Source of the DNA: Kribbella jiaozuonensis
GTDB lineage: Bacteria > Actinomycetota > Actinomycetes > Propionibacteriales > Kribbellaceae
Length of the DNA stretch: 64,000 bases
Direction: 5' to 3'
Assembly: GCF_005233875.1 (NCBI RefSeq)
Contig: NZ_SZPZ01000001.1
Location: 1,240,001-1,304,000 of the forward strand
Shown: positions 39,048-48,600 of the stretch, piece by piece
Layout of the letters: the number at the start of each line of letters is the position of its first letter
How positions within the stretch are numbered: position 1 is the first letter of the stretch
Translations under genes and position numbers: made by a program
Notes under the pieces: generated by a model
Seen by the model: only the letters and a program-made list of their open reading frames with translations
The model's database searches: none
Told to the model about the DNA's origin: nothing

Positions 39048-41612
39048 GTGGATGCCGACGAGCTGCACGCGCTTGCATTGTCGCGGCCCGCTGACGCCTT
39101 GAGAATCGCACGTGACGTGCTCGCGGGAACACCCTCCGACGCCGAGGCTGCTGCAGCCCACCATGCGGCGGGTCTGGTCCATCGGGATTTCGGCGATATC
39201 CGTGAGGCGGTGGCCGAGCTGAGAGCGGCGTACCGCTCGATCCGCAGGACCGCGGATCGCGATCGGGAGGCGGAGATTCTGGCGACTCTCGGGGTGGCTC
39301 TGGTGATGGGCGGTCAGACCCGCCGTGGACTGGCCGTGCTCGATGCCGTCGTACCCGGCCAGACCGGGGTTCTCGCCGGCAGGTTGTTCATCCGCCGGGG
39401 ATGGGTGCTCGGAGCGGTCTTCGCGCGGTTCCCCGAAGCACTCGCAGACTTCGAGCGCGCGGTCGACGCGCTGAGCGGTACCGGCGACCTGGTCTGGGAG
39501 GCTCGCGCGTTCGGCATGCGAGCCATGGCGCTGCTGGCGATGGGAATGATCGATCCTGCCGACGACGACTACGCACGCAGCGAGGAGCTCTTCGCGAAGG
39601 CCGGTCAGGAGGTCGAGTACGCCGACGCGCGACAGGCGCGCGGCGCCGTAGCCCTCGCCCGCGGTGATCTTCCTGCCGCCTTGCAGTTCCTGGACGATGC
39701 GCAACGGATCGTCGAGGACCTCGGCGTGCTGGAGCCCGATCTGTACGCCAACAAATGCTTGGTGCTGCTGGCGGCCGGTCTGACTCGCGAGGCCCTGCTG
39801 GAGGTCAACAGCGCACTCGAGCGGAGCGAGCAGCAGGGCGGTTCGCGTGCGCGGCATGCGGAGCTGTTGATGTGTGCGGGCCTGGCGGCGCACGCGGCCG
39901 GCGCGTTCGAGCTGGCCGAGCGGCGTGACCGTGACGCGATGAGGCTGTTCGAGCGACAGCAGCGTCCGTGGTGGGCAGCAAAGGCAGAGTTGGCTCTGCT
40001 GGAGACTCGCTTCGCGAACGGCGGCCGGACTGCGCCGTTGCTTCGGGGCGGCCAACGGATCAGCGCCGTGCTCGACGAGCTCGATCGGGACCTCGCTGCC
40101 GAGGCACACCTGCTGACCGGCCGGATCGCGCTGGCACGGAAGGACAGCGCCGAAGCAGTACGCCACCTGAGCATCGCGGCCCGTGCGCGACGTGGTGGAT
40201 TGCGAACTCGCGGTGCCGGCTGGCTTGCTCAAGCGCTGCTGCATCAGGACGGCGGACGGTCGCGCGGCATGCTTGGCGCGTGCCGGCAGGGCTTGAGCCT
40301 GATCGAGATCTACGTGCGGACCCTCGGCGCCACCGAGCTGCGCGCACTCGCAACAGCCCAAGGTGCGGAGCTTGCCGCCATGGCGCTTCGGTACGCCGTG
40401 GAGCGCGGCAGCGGACGTCAAGTGCTCGAGTGGAGTGAGCGTTGGCGTGCGACGGTTCTCGCGATTCCGCCGGTGCGGCCGCAAGCTGATGACGGGCTCG
40501 TCGCGGACCTGGCCGCGTTGCGTGATCTCACCCAGCGCATGGTGTCGAGCCGCGATCGCGGGCCGGGCACCAGTCAGCAACAACGCGAACGGCAACGGCT
40601 CGAGTCCGCCGTACGACAGCGGGTCCTGCTGACACCTGGGCAATTCGACGAACGGCGCGAGCGGCTCCGGATCACGGAGCTGCTGGAGAAGCTGGGTGAC
40701 CGGACTCTGGTGGAGCTCGTCGACCTCGAAGACCAGTTGTACGCCGTGATCGCAGCGCACGGGCAGGTCCGGCTGCGGCCGATCGGCCCGACCGCCGTGG
40801 CCACACATGCCCTGTCTCATGCGTTGTTCGCACTCCGCCGCGAGAACGCCAGGCGTGGTCGGCACGAGCTCAAGCTCGACACCATCGGAGCCCGGCTCGA
40901 GTCAGCGTTGCTCGGCGACACGCTGCAGCATCTCGGCGACGGCGCTGTGGTCGTCGTACCGACAGGCCGGCTGCACGCGGTTCCCTGGAGCCTTCTGCCT
41001 TCGCTGCGGACCCGACCGACTTCGGTGGTTCCGTCCGCAGCGGCATGGGTACGCGCGATGCGGGCCGAGCCTCCTGCGGTGGACAGGGTCGTACTGGTCG
41101 GCGGACCGCACCTGTCGGCCGGACGAGAGGAGGTACGGCGGCTTGCCGAGCTGTACCCGGATGCCGTCGTACTCGCGGACGGCAGCGCGACGGCGGACGC
41201 CGTACTCGAAGCGATCGACGGGGCATCGCTCGTACATGTGGCGGCGCACGGCACCTTCCGCGCTGACAGTCCGCTGTTCTCCGCGATCGAACTCGATGAC
41301 GGTCCGCTGACGGTGTACGACTTCGAACGCTTGAAGCGGGCGCCACACCGGATGGTGTTGTCCAGCTGCAGTTCGGCGCTCGGTGGGCCGAGTGGTGCCG
41401 ACGAACTGGTGGGCCTGGTCAGTGCGCTGGTGGCGCTGGGATCAGCGGGTGTGGTGGCGAGCGTCGTACCGGTGTCCGACCCTGCGACGGTCCCGCTGAT
41501 GTTGCGGCTGCACGAGCAGTTGCGGGCGGGCGACGGGCTCGCCGAAGCGCTGGCCCGGACCCATGATTCGGCCGACGCGACCTCGCAATCCTTCATCGCC
41601 CTGGGTGCGTGA
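39048..41612 (+). CDS. TPR-CHAT protease (caspase-like)
   Basis: 854 residues from a GTG with GGGGAGGG upstream. The first 450 residues are helical repeats of TPR type (ALALSRPADALRIARDVL, AAHHAAGLVHRDFGDIREAV and further pairs). The C-terminal 280 residues are a CHAT domain: catalytic His734 in VHVAAHGTFRADSP and Cys774 in LSSCSSALGG, with LVGLVSALVALGSAGVVASV behind. CHAT proteins are clan CD cysteine proteases related to caspases and separase. TPR-CHAT proteins take part in bacterial signalling and conflict, for example with the type III-E CRISPR effector, but no CRISPR is present here. Substrate unknown. Confidence 0.88.
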   Translation: MDADELHALALSRPADALRIARDVLAGTPSDAEAAAAHHAAGLVHRDFGDIREAVAELRAAYRSIRRTADRDREAEILATLGVALVMGGQTRRGLAVLDAVVPGQTGVLAGRLFIRRGWVLGAVFARFPEALADFERAVDALSGTGDLVWEARAFGMRAMALLAMGMIDPADDDYARSEELFAKAGQEVEYADARQARGAVALARGDLPAALQFLDDAQRIVEDLGVLEPDLYANKCLVLLAAGLTREALLEVNSALERSEQQGGSRARHAELLMCAGLAAHAAGAFELAERRDRDAMRLFERQQRPWWAAKAELALLETRFANGGRTAPLLRGGQRISAVLDELDRDLAAEAHLLTGRIALARKDSAEAVRHLSIAARARRGGLRTRGAGWLAQALLHQDGGRSRGMLGACRQGLSLIEIYVRTLGATELRALATAQGAELAAMALRYAVERGSGRQVLEWSERWRATVLAIPPVRPQADDGLVADLAALRDLTQRMVSSRDRGPGTSQQQRERQRLESAVRQRVLLTPGQFDERRERLRITELLEKLGDRTLVELVDLEDQLYAVIAAHGQVRLRPIGPTAVATHALSHALFALRRENARRGRHELKLDTIGARLESALLGDTLQHLGDGAVVVVPTGRLHAVPWSLLPSLRTRPTSVVPSAAAWVRAMRAEPPAVDRVVLVGGPHLSAGREEVRRLAELYPDAVVLADGSATADAVLEAIDGASLVHVAAHGTFRADSPLFSAIELDDGPLTVYDFERLKRAPHRMVLSSCSSALGGPSGADELVGLVSALVALGSAGVVASVVPVSDPATVPLMLRLHEQLRAGDGLAEALARTHDSADATSQSFIALGA

Positions 41613-41619
41613 GCGCCGG

Positions 41620-42090
41620 TCACAACTGGACCCAGTCCGTGACGACGCGTCCGGTGGCTGTGTCACAGCGCAACCGCATCGCGCCGGCGGGCAGCGCAGG
41701 CAGCTCGAAGAAGCCCGATTCGTCGACGACAACGGTCAGCGTCGTACCCTCCGCGGTTTCGACCCGTATCTCGCCTGCACTCGGCGGCAGGATCTGACCG
41801 AAGACTTCGGAGTGCACCACCTCCAGCTCCACGGACAGCGGGGTCGAGGTGAACACCAGTACGCGGTCCGCGTTCGACTCGGCCCGGACCTCGGCCAGGG
41901 CCGGGTCGGACGAGGCCATCGACGAGTCGAAGGTCAGGCTCGCCAGCAGCAGATCGTCGTCGATCGTGCGCCAGGACAGGGCGCCTTCGGCGTGCTCGGC
42001 AATCGTGTGTGCCAACGGTTCGGTGGCACGGACGGCCGCCGCGAGATCTTCGAGGAGATGGTCATCGTCATCCCAACGATGCCGTGTCAT
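41620..42090 (-). CDS. Small protein with C-terminal beta-sandwich, sigma-operon partner
   Basis: 156 residues. N-terminal helical acidic part (MTRHRWDDDDHLLEDLAAAVRA), then two beta-rich halves; the end (IRVETAEGTTLTVVVDESGFFELPALPAGAMRL) resembles carboxypeptidase-regulatory-like or transthyretin-like folds. The GGAGGTGATCGGC leader before the ATG is an excellent ribosome site inside the end of the sigma gene, overlapping it by 23 bases. It is tail to tail with the CHAT gene (7 bases apart). Might be an anti-sigma or a binding partner of the CHAT protein. Confidence 0.7.
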   Translation of the reverse strand: MTRHRWDDDDHLLEDLAAAVRATEPLAHTIAEHAEGALSWRTIDDDLLLASLTFDSSMASSDPALAEVRAESNADRVLVFTSTPLSVELEVVHSEVFGQILPPSAGEIRVETAEGTTLTVVVDESGFFELPALPAGAMRLRCDTATGRVVTDWVQL

Positions 42091-42682
42091 GCCGATCACC
42101 TCCTGACGGGTCGGATGCGACGTACCCTCTGACTGCTGGAGTTCTGCGGAGCCGCTCGAGCGCACGGGCCCGCGTCGGACCGATGCTGCCGACCGGGATC
42201 CCGGTGCGCCGCCGGATTTCGTCGTACGACGGTTGCGGGTCGGACATCAGCAGCAACAGCAGCTGACGTTGCCGGCTCGGCAGTTCGGCCAGCCCGGCGA
42301 GCAGCACCTGGTGTCGCTCGGACCGGACGAGTCCTTCGTCCGGATCGGGGACCTCGGCCGCGACCGGAAGCTGATCGTCGTTCAACGGGTCACTCATCCT
42401 CCGGTTGCGTTGGGAGGACAGGTAGCGGATCGACTCCCGTCGCGCGGTCGTGACCAGCCAGCCGGGGATGGCTCGCGGCTCCTGGAGGCTGTCCAGGTGC
42501 TCGACGAGCCGCAGCCAGACCGTCTGGGCCACGTCCTCGGTCTCGGCCGGCGTCAGCCGGAACCCGCGAATGACCGATACGAGCAAGGGTGCGTAGCGGT
42601 CGACGAGCTCCCGCCACGCCTGCTGATCGCCCGTGGCGGCGGCGACGACAAGTGCGGTGACTGGTGAGACATCCTGTTCCAT
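42068..42682 (-). CDS. ECF-type sigma-70 family RNA polymerase sigma factor
   Basis: 204 residues. Region 2 (QQAWRELVDRYAPLLVSVIRGFRLTPAETEDVAQTVWLRLVEHL with the -10-recognising helix; see residues about 20-63) and region 4 (LAELPSRQRQLLLLLMSDPQPSYDEIRRRTGIPVGSIGPTRARALERLR, residues about 131-180). The GIPVGSIGPTRARALERLR helix shows the typical region 4.2. No region 3 or C-terminal extension. Probably drives the neighbouring CHAT/subtilase genes under some signal. Confidence 0.88.
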   Translation of the reverse strand: MEQDVSPVTALVVAAATGDQQAWRELVDRYAPLLVSVIRGFRLTPAETEDVAQTVWLRLVEHLDSLQEPRAIPGWLVTTARRESIRYLSSQRNRRMSDPLNDDQLPVAAEVPDPDEGLVRSERHQVLLAGLAELPSRQRQLLLLLMSDPQPSYDEIRRRTGIPVGSIGPTRARALERLRRTPAVRGYVASDPSGGDRHDTASLG

Positions 42683-42780
42683 TCCCGCTCCCGGGTTGGT
42701 ACGTGATGCAGTGCGCGAGGGGTGCACGCCACCGATCCCCCCATCGATGGCGTGCGTCCGTGGGTGCCGGTTCCGCAGGC

Positions 42781-43215
42781 TCAGGGCTCGCGGAGCAGGA
42801 ACGTCGGACCCTCGCTGAAGGCGGCCATCTCCGTCAGCACGTTCAGTGCGGTGCGGTAGGTGATGACGACGACGAGCTTGTACACGCCGGAGTCCGGCGC
42901 CTTGTCCGGCGGCAGCGTGTTCGCCGGGACGGTGATCGTCGCGGCGTACGCCGGACCGCCGTTGGCCGGCACGACCTTGCTGCCGATGAGCACCTCGGGA
43001 CCGGGGCCCATCGATTCGGCGTACGCCTTGACGGTCCAGTTGCCGTCGAGCAGTACGGCGGTTGCCGGCGGCTCGACCGTCCAGTTGATCGTGACGTCGA
43101 ACGGGAACTCGTCGTCGAGGACGCGGTTCGGGTTGCCGTCGTGATCGATGATCGCCACCGCGGTCACCGAGCCTTCGAGGCCGGCCAGGCCGTCGAAGTT
43201 GGGATCTGCTGTCAT
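42781..43215 (-). CDS. Predicted immunoglobulin-like beta-sandwich protein
   Basis: 144 residues, all beta, no signal peptide: FPFDVTINWTVEPPATAVL, NWTVKAYAESMGPGPEVLIG, YAATITVPANTLPP and GVYKLVVVITYRT are consecutive strands of an Ig/fibronectin-like fold. The product should be cytosolic, unusual for this type of domain. It precedes the sigma gene on the same strand (98-base gap). I would guess a binding module serving the protease island; no family recognised. Confidence 0.7.
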   Translation of the reverse strand: MTADPNFDGLAGLEGSVTAVAIIDHDGNPNRVLDDEFPFDVTINWTVEPPATAVLLDGNWTVKAYAESMGPGPEVLIGSKVVPANGGPAYAATITVPANTLPPDKAPDSGVYKLVVVITYRTALNVLTEMAAFSEGPTFLLREP

Positions 43216-43318
43216 TTCGGGTTCCCCCCAAGTCGGCGCCCCACTCACCAGGGCGCTTCTACTTGGTCGGACCGCAGCCGGGGGCCGCCAGATACATCAA
43301 TTCGCCGGGGCGAGCAGT

Positions 43319-43942
43319 TCAGCGGATCGCGTAGCGGCCGAGTGAGGGTTCGAGCTGGTCGAATGCCTGCTCAGCGAGGCCGGTGAGCTCGTCGATCGAC
43401 TCGGCCCGGCTCTTGCCTTCGAGAGTCATCCGTAGCGCTCGCCGGAAGAGGACGCGGACCACCGCGGCGAGTTGTGCGGCGGCGACCGCGAGGCCGATCT
43501 CGTCGGGCGACGAGCCGGCCTCGGCGGCCAGCGTGTCGGCGATGGCCGCTTCCCGCTGTTCGTCGATCTCGCGGAGCCGGGCCAGCAGCGCGGGGCTGCC
43601 GGTCACCATCGTGACGAATCCGGCGCTTGCCAGCCCGACCGCCGCGTCCCGGCCGTCGAGCGCCGCGAAGTACGCACGACGGAGAGCGGCCAGCGCCGAC
43701 TCTCCGCTCTCGCGCTCGGCGATCGCGACAGCCGCGAACGAGACGAGCTCGAGGTGCTGGTCGAAGACCAGGTCCTCCTTGCGCGCGAAGTAGTTGGTGA
43801 CCGTCATCTTGGCGACTCCGGCCGCGTCCGCGACCTCGGCGATCGTCACCTCGTCGAAGCCGCGCTCCAGGAACAACCCCGTCGCCACGTCCGAGATCTG
43901 CCGCCTGGCCAGCTGCTTCTTCCGCTCCCGCAGTCCGGACAT
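43319..43942 (-). CDS. TetR/AcrR family transcriptional regulator
   Basis: 207 residues. HTH KQLARRQISDVATGLFLERGFDEVTIAEV and DAAGVAKMTVTNYFARKEDLVF (residues about 9-57), then a ligand domain resembling MftR-like TetR C-terminal regions. Divergent from a flavin monooxygenase gene with palindromic sites between, which it most likely represses until a substrate-like ligand appears. Confidence 0.9.
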   Translation of the reverse strand: MSGLRERKKQLARRQISDVATGLFLERGFDEVTIAEVADAAGVAKMTVTNYFARKEDLVFDQHLELVSFAAVAIAERESGESALAALRRAYFAALDGRDAAVGLASAGFVTMVTGSPALLARLREIDEQREAAIADTLAAEAGSSPDEIGLAVAAAQLAAVVRVLFRRALRMTLEGKSRAESIDELTGLAEQAFDQLEPSLGRYAIR

Positions 43943-43967
43943 GAACCGCAGCTTAGCTTACTTGGGA

Positions 43968-44004
43968 TCGACCTATAAATAGGTTTGACATAAAATTAGG
44001 TCGA
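43968..44004. promoter_or_regulatory. Nested palindromes upstream of the FAD monooxygenase
   Basis: ACCTAT-AA-ATAGGT (43971-43984) is a perfect dyad. The arm TCGACCTA (43968-43975) is also repeated inverted as TAGGTCGA at 43997-44004. The two arrangements share a half-site, which is compatible with two TetR dimers or alternative occupancy. The A/T-rich region holds the divergent promoters. Confidence 0.65.
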
Positions 44005-44042
44005 GCATAGCGTTTGGCCGTACCTAGAGGGAGGAGTTTGCG

Positions 44043-45521
44043 ATGTCTTACGAGGTGATCGTGGTCGGAGCCGGTCCGGTCGGGCTGGTGCTTGCGATCG
44101 AGCTCGAGCTCGCCGGTATCAAGCCCGTCGTCCTGGAGCGGCTGGCCGAGCCCGCTCCGCAGCGCAAGTCCCGCGGCGTCGGCCCGCTGGCCTTCGAGGC
44201 GCTCCAGCGGCGCGGGTTCGGCCCGGCCCTCGAGGCCTGCCAGCCCGAGCGGCAGGACGAGAAGAAGCGCGACCACGGCAGCGCGAAGAACCACTTCGCC
44301 TGGATCCACAAGATCGACCCGGATCTGCCGGAGGAGCCCGACCGGACCGGGCGGCTGATCTGGCAGCCGGACCTGGAGCGCATCCTCGCCGAGCGAGTCG
44401 TTGCCCTCGGCATCGACGTACGGCGTGAGTCCACGGTGACCGGACTCGTTCAGACAGCAGGGCAGGTCGCGCTCACGGTCTCCACGCCCGATGGCGAGCG
44501 GCAGCTCGAGGCGGCGTACGTCGTGGGCTGCGACGGCGGCCACAGTGCGGTCCGCAGGCTGGCCGGATTCGACTTCCCGGGCACGGATCCGATCATGACG
44601 GCCCGTCAGGCGCAGGTGCAGTTCGAGGATCCGGAGAAGCTCCCGCCGTCCGGCCGGCTCGAAGGCGGCATGCTGATCCATGGTCCGGGCGTGCTGGGCG
44701 CGTTCGACTTTCTGGAAGGGCCGGACGTTCCGCGAGGTCCGGTCACGCCTGAGGAACTGCAGGCCAGCGTACGGCGGGTCGCCGGCGTGGAGGTGACGAT
44801 CACCGAGGTCAGCGACGCGCTCCGGTTCACCGACAACGCACGGCAGGCCGGCACGTACCGGATCGGCCGGGTCCTTCTCGCCGGAGACGCAGCGCACGTC
44901 CACTCGCCCAACGGCGGGCAGGGGCTCAACCTCGGCCTCACCGACGCCGTCAATCTCGACTGGAAGCTGGCGGCCGAAGTACGAGGCGATGCGCCGGAAG
45001 GGCTTCTCGACAGCTACTCCGAAGAGCGGCACCCAGCCGGCGCCGCCGTACTCGACAACACGCGTGCGCAGTCGGCCTTGATGCGTCCCGGCCCGCACGC
45101 CGACGCCCTGCGCGAGATCGTGTCCGAGCTCATGGACATCCGCGAGGTCAATCAGTACTTCGGGCGGCTCCTCGGCGGCCTCGCGACCCATTACCCGTTC
45201 TCGTACGTCAAACCCGACGACCACCAGCTGATCGGCTGCTACTGCCCCGATCTCGCCTTCGTCACGAACGGTCCGTCCCGACTCAGCAACGTCACCACCA
45301 CCGGCCGCGCCGTACTCGTCACCTCGGCCGTGCCGGAGGCTGCGAACGGCTGGCGGGATCGCCTCGAGCTCGTCGAGGTCGATTCGATCGGGGACGACCG
45401 CCTGTCCGCCGTCCTGGTCCGCCCGGACGGTGTCATCGCCTGGGCCTGCGCTCCTGGCGAATCCCCGGACGAGGCCCAACTCCGGACGGCCCTGACCACT
45501 TGGCTGGGCGCCCAGGCCTGA
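44043..45521 (+). CDS. FAD-dependent aromatic monooxygenase (PheA/TfdB family)
   Basis: 492 residues. FAD-binding VVGAGPVGLVLAIELE, the DG motif VVGCDGGHSAVRRLAGF, and GDAAHVHSPNGGQGLNLGLTDAVNL with the GD motif; C-terminal thioredoxin-like region. This group hydroxylates phenols, polyketides or antibiotics (rifampicin-type). Substrate unknown. GAGGGAGGAG precedes the ATG. Controlled by the divergent TetR gene. Internal segment between 250 and 300 is normal for the group. Confidence 0.9.
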   Translation: MSYEVIVVGAGPVGLVLAIELELAGIKPVVLERLAEPAPQRKSRGVGPLAFEALQRRGFGPALEACQPERQDEKKRDHGSAKNHFAWIHKIDPDLPEEPDRTGRLIWQPDLERILAERVVALGIDVRRESTVTGLVQTAGQVALTVSTPDGERQLEAAYVVGCDGGHSAVRRLAGFDFPGTDPIMTARQAQVQFEDPEKLPPSGRLEGGMLIHGPGVLGAFDFLEGPDVPRGPVTPEELQASVRRVAGVEVTITEVSDALRFTDNARQAGTYRIGRVLLAGDAAHVHSPNGGQGLNLGLTDAVNLDWKLAAEVRGDAPEGLLDSYSEERHPAGAAVLDNTRAQSALMRPGPHADALREIVSELMDIREVNQYFGRLLGGLATHYPFSYVKPDDHQLIGCYCPDLAFVTNGPSRLSNVTTTGRAVLVTSAVPEAANGWRDRLELVEVDSIGDDRLSAVLVRPDGVIAWACAPGESPDEAQLRTALTTWLGAQA

Positions 45522-45668
45522 CCGGTCGCCGAGCTACCCCAGGTTGATTTCTTGCAGAGATCGATCGAGATATTGCGTGGATGTATCTGCTGCGTTACGG
45601 TCTGGCCACCCACCGTCCTATTCGGGCTGTGCGATCGACTATCCGCCCCCGTCGAGAGTGAGCAGCGC

Positions 45669-48600
45669 ATGTTCCGGTCAATCAAGTCCTGGAGGGCTCG
45701 CGTCGGCGTGTTCGCCGCTGCCGGTGGGCTGGTCGCCGCCGGTCTTGCGGTGATCGCGCCCGTGACAGCGTGGGCAGCCGCGTCCGGCGGGGTCGGCGCG
45801 AGTTTGCCGTACGTCGAGGTGCAGGCGGAGAACGCTGCTACGAACGGGACGGTTATCGGCCCGAGTGCGGCGTACAACACGCTGGCGGCCGAGGCGTCGT
45901 ACCGCAAGGCCGTCACGTTGCAGGGCACGGGCAAGTTCGTCGAGTTCACGACGCCGGCGGCGACGAACTCGATCGTCTTCCGCTACAGCATCCCGGACAC
46001 CGGATCTGGGTCGGTCTACACGCCGCAGCTGTCTCTCTACGTCAACGGGACCAAGCAGCCCAACTTCACGCTGACCAACGCCTACAGCTGGTACTACGGC
46101 GGCTATCCGTTCACGAACTCGCCGGGGAGCAACCCGCACCACTTCTACGACGAGGTGCACCGGCTGTTCACGACCACCTATCCGGCGGGGACGAAGTTCC
46201 GGTTGCAGGTCGACGCCGAGGACACGGCGTCGTCGTACACGATCGACTTCGCCGACTTCGAGAACGTTGCGGGCGCGCTCAGCCAGCCGGCCGGGTCGGT
46301 CTCCGTGACGAGTCAGGGCGCGGACCCGACGGGTGCCGCGGACTCCACGAACGCGTTCAACTCGGCGATGGCCGCGGCCGGCGCGGGCGGCACCGTGTGG
46401 ATCCCGGAGGGGACGTTCAAGATCCCGGGTCACCTGATCCTGAACAACATCACCTTCAAGGGCGCGGGCATGTGGCGCTCGACGGTCGTCGGCGCGGCGC
46501 CGGGTTTCTACGGCAACTACGCGCCGAACGCGAGCAGCGGCGTACATCTGTCGGACTTCGCGATCTTCGGTGACGTCCAGGAACGCAACGACGGCGCGCA
46601 GGTGAACGGCATCGGCGGCGCGCTGAACAACTCGACCGTGGACCGGGTGTGGATCGAGCACGAGAAGGTCGGCGCCTGGATGGACGGGCCGTTCACCAAC
46701 CTGGTGATGAGCGGGCTGCGGATCCGGAACGTCACCGCCGACGGCGTGAACTTCCACAACGGCGTCACGAACTCCAAGGTCACCAACAGCGATCTGCGCA
46801 ACCTCGGTGACGACGGCCTCGCGACCTGGGCGGAGCAGAACGCCGACGCGAACGACTCGTTCGACCACAACACCGTGCAGTACCCGATCCTCGCCAACGG
46901 CATCGCCATCTACGGCGGCCACGACAACTTCGTCACCGACAACCGGGTGATCGACGCCGGCCTCACCCAGGGCGGCGGGATCCACGTCGCGCAGCGCTTC
47001 GGTTCGACAACGCTCGGGCGGACCGACGTACTGCGGAACACGATCATCCGCTCCGGGAGCCTCGACCCGAACTGGCAGTTCGGGGTCGGCGCGCTGTGGT
47101 TCGACGCGCGCGACGGGGCGATGTCGGGCCTGACCAACGTCGACAACATCCTGATCCAGCAGAGCCCGTACGAGGCGATCCAGTTCGTGTCCGGCTCGAA
47201 CATCAGCAACGTCAAGATCAACAACGCGACGATCCAGAACACCGGGACCTGGGTGGTCCAGGAACAGGTCGGCGGCTCGGCGACCATCACCAACAGCATC
47301 GCGACGGGGACACAAGCACCTGGACCGATCTACAGCTGTGGAGTCGGTTTCACCCTCACCGACGGCGGCGGCAACTCGGGCATCTTCGCGCCCGGTCAGT
47401 GCCAGAACATCACCTCGCCGGCGTTCCCGCCGTACCTGCCGGACAACGGGTCGCAGATCTCGATCAGCCCGACTGCGTTGAGCTTCGGCTCGGTCGCGAC
47501 CGGCTCGACGAGTGCGGCGCAGGCGGTCACCGTGACGAACAGCGGTACAGCGGCGGCGCCCGTCAGCTCGGTCGCGGTCACCGGTGACTTCAGCCAGACC
47601 AACAACTGCGGGTCGAGCATCGCGGCCGGTGGGTCGTGCACGGTCAACGTGACCTTCAGCCCGACCGCGGCCGGCGGCCGGAACGGCAACCTGACGGTGA
47701 CCGCTGCCGGGGTCGCCAGCACCGTCTCGCTCTCGGGTACGGGCGTCGCACCCGGGCCGATCCTCAACCCGAACCCGGGCAGCCTGTCCTTCCCGGACAC
47801 CGTGGTCGGCAGCTCTTCGGCGACCAAGACTGCGACGATCACCAACTCCGGTACGGCGTCGGCGTCGGTCTCGGGTGTGTCCGCCACGGGCGACTACAGC
47901 CAGACCAACAACTGCTCGACACTCGCCGTCGGCGCATCCTGCACGGTCACGGTCACCTTCCGCCCGACCGCGTCCGGAGCACGGGCCGGCTCCGTGGCAG
48001 TGACCAGCAACGCGAACAACAGCCCGACGACGATTTCCCTTACCGGTAACGGCATCGGGACCGACACCAACCTCGCGCGCGGCAAGCCGGCCACGGCCAG
48101 CAGCCAGGTCAACGGCACGCAAACCCCGGCCACGGCGACCGACGGCGACGCGAACACCTATTGGGAGAGCACGAACAACGCCTTCCCGCAGTGGTTGCAG
48201 GTCGACCTCGGTACGGCGCAGAGCATCGGCAAGGTCACGCTGAAGCTGCCGCCTTCGAGCGCGTGGGGCACGCGGACGCAGACGCTGTCGGTGCAGACGA
48301 GCACGGACGGGTCGTCGTTCAGTACGCCGGTCGCGTCGGCGACGTACACCTTCACCTCGCCGGCCAACGTCGTGAACATCACCGTCCCGGCGACCAACGC
48401 CCGGTATGTGCGGGTCAACATCACCGGCAACAGCGGGTGGCCGGCCGGGCAGGTGTCGGAGTTCGAGGTGTACCCGAGCGGTGGGAGCCCGATCAACACT
48501 CCGATCCTGAGCACGAGCCCGTCGTCGCTCACCTTCGCGTCGCAGGCGCTCAACACCACAAGTGCCGCCCAGGCGGTCACCGTGACCAACACCGGCAGCC

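Noticed and set aside
39048..41612. CRISPR-associated TPR-CHAT (type III-E) system
   Set aside because: The CHAT protein resembles that type in domain order, but there is no CRISPR array or Cas effector in the window.
45678..48122. 814-codon minus-strand frame opposite the glucanase
   Set aside because: Shadow frame: no domain, Arg-rich, opposite a gene with signal peptide and repeated domains.
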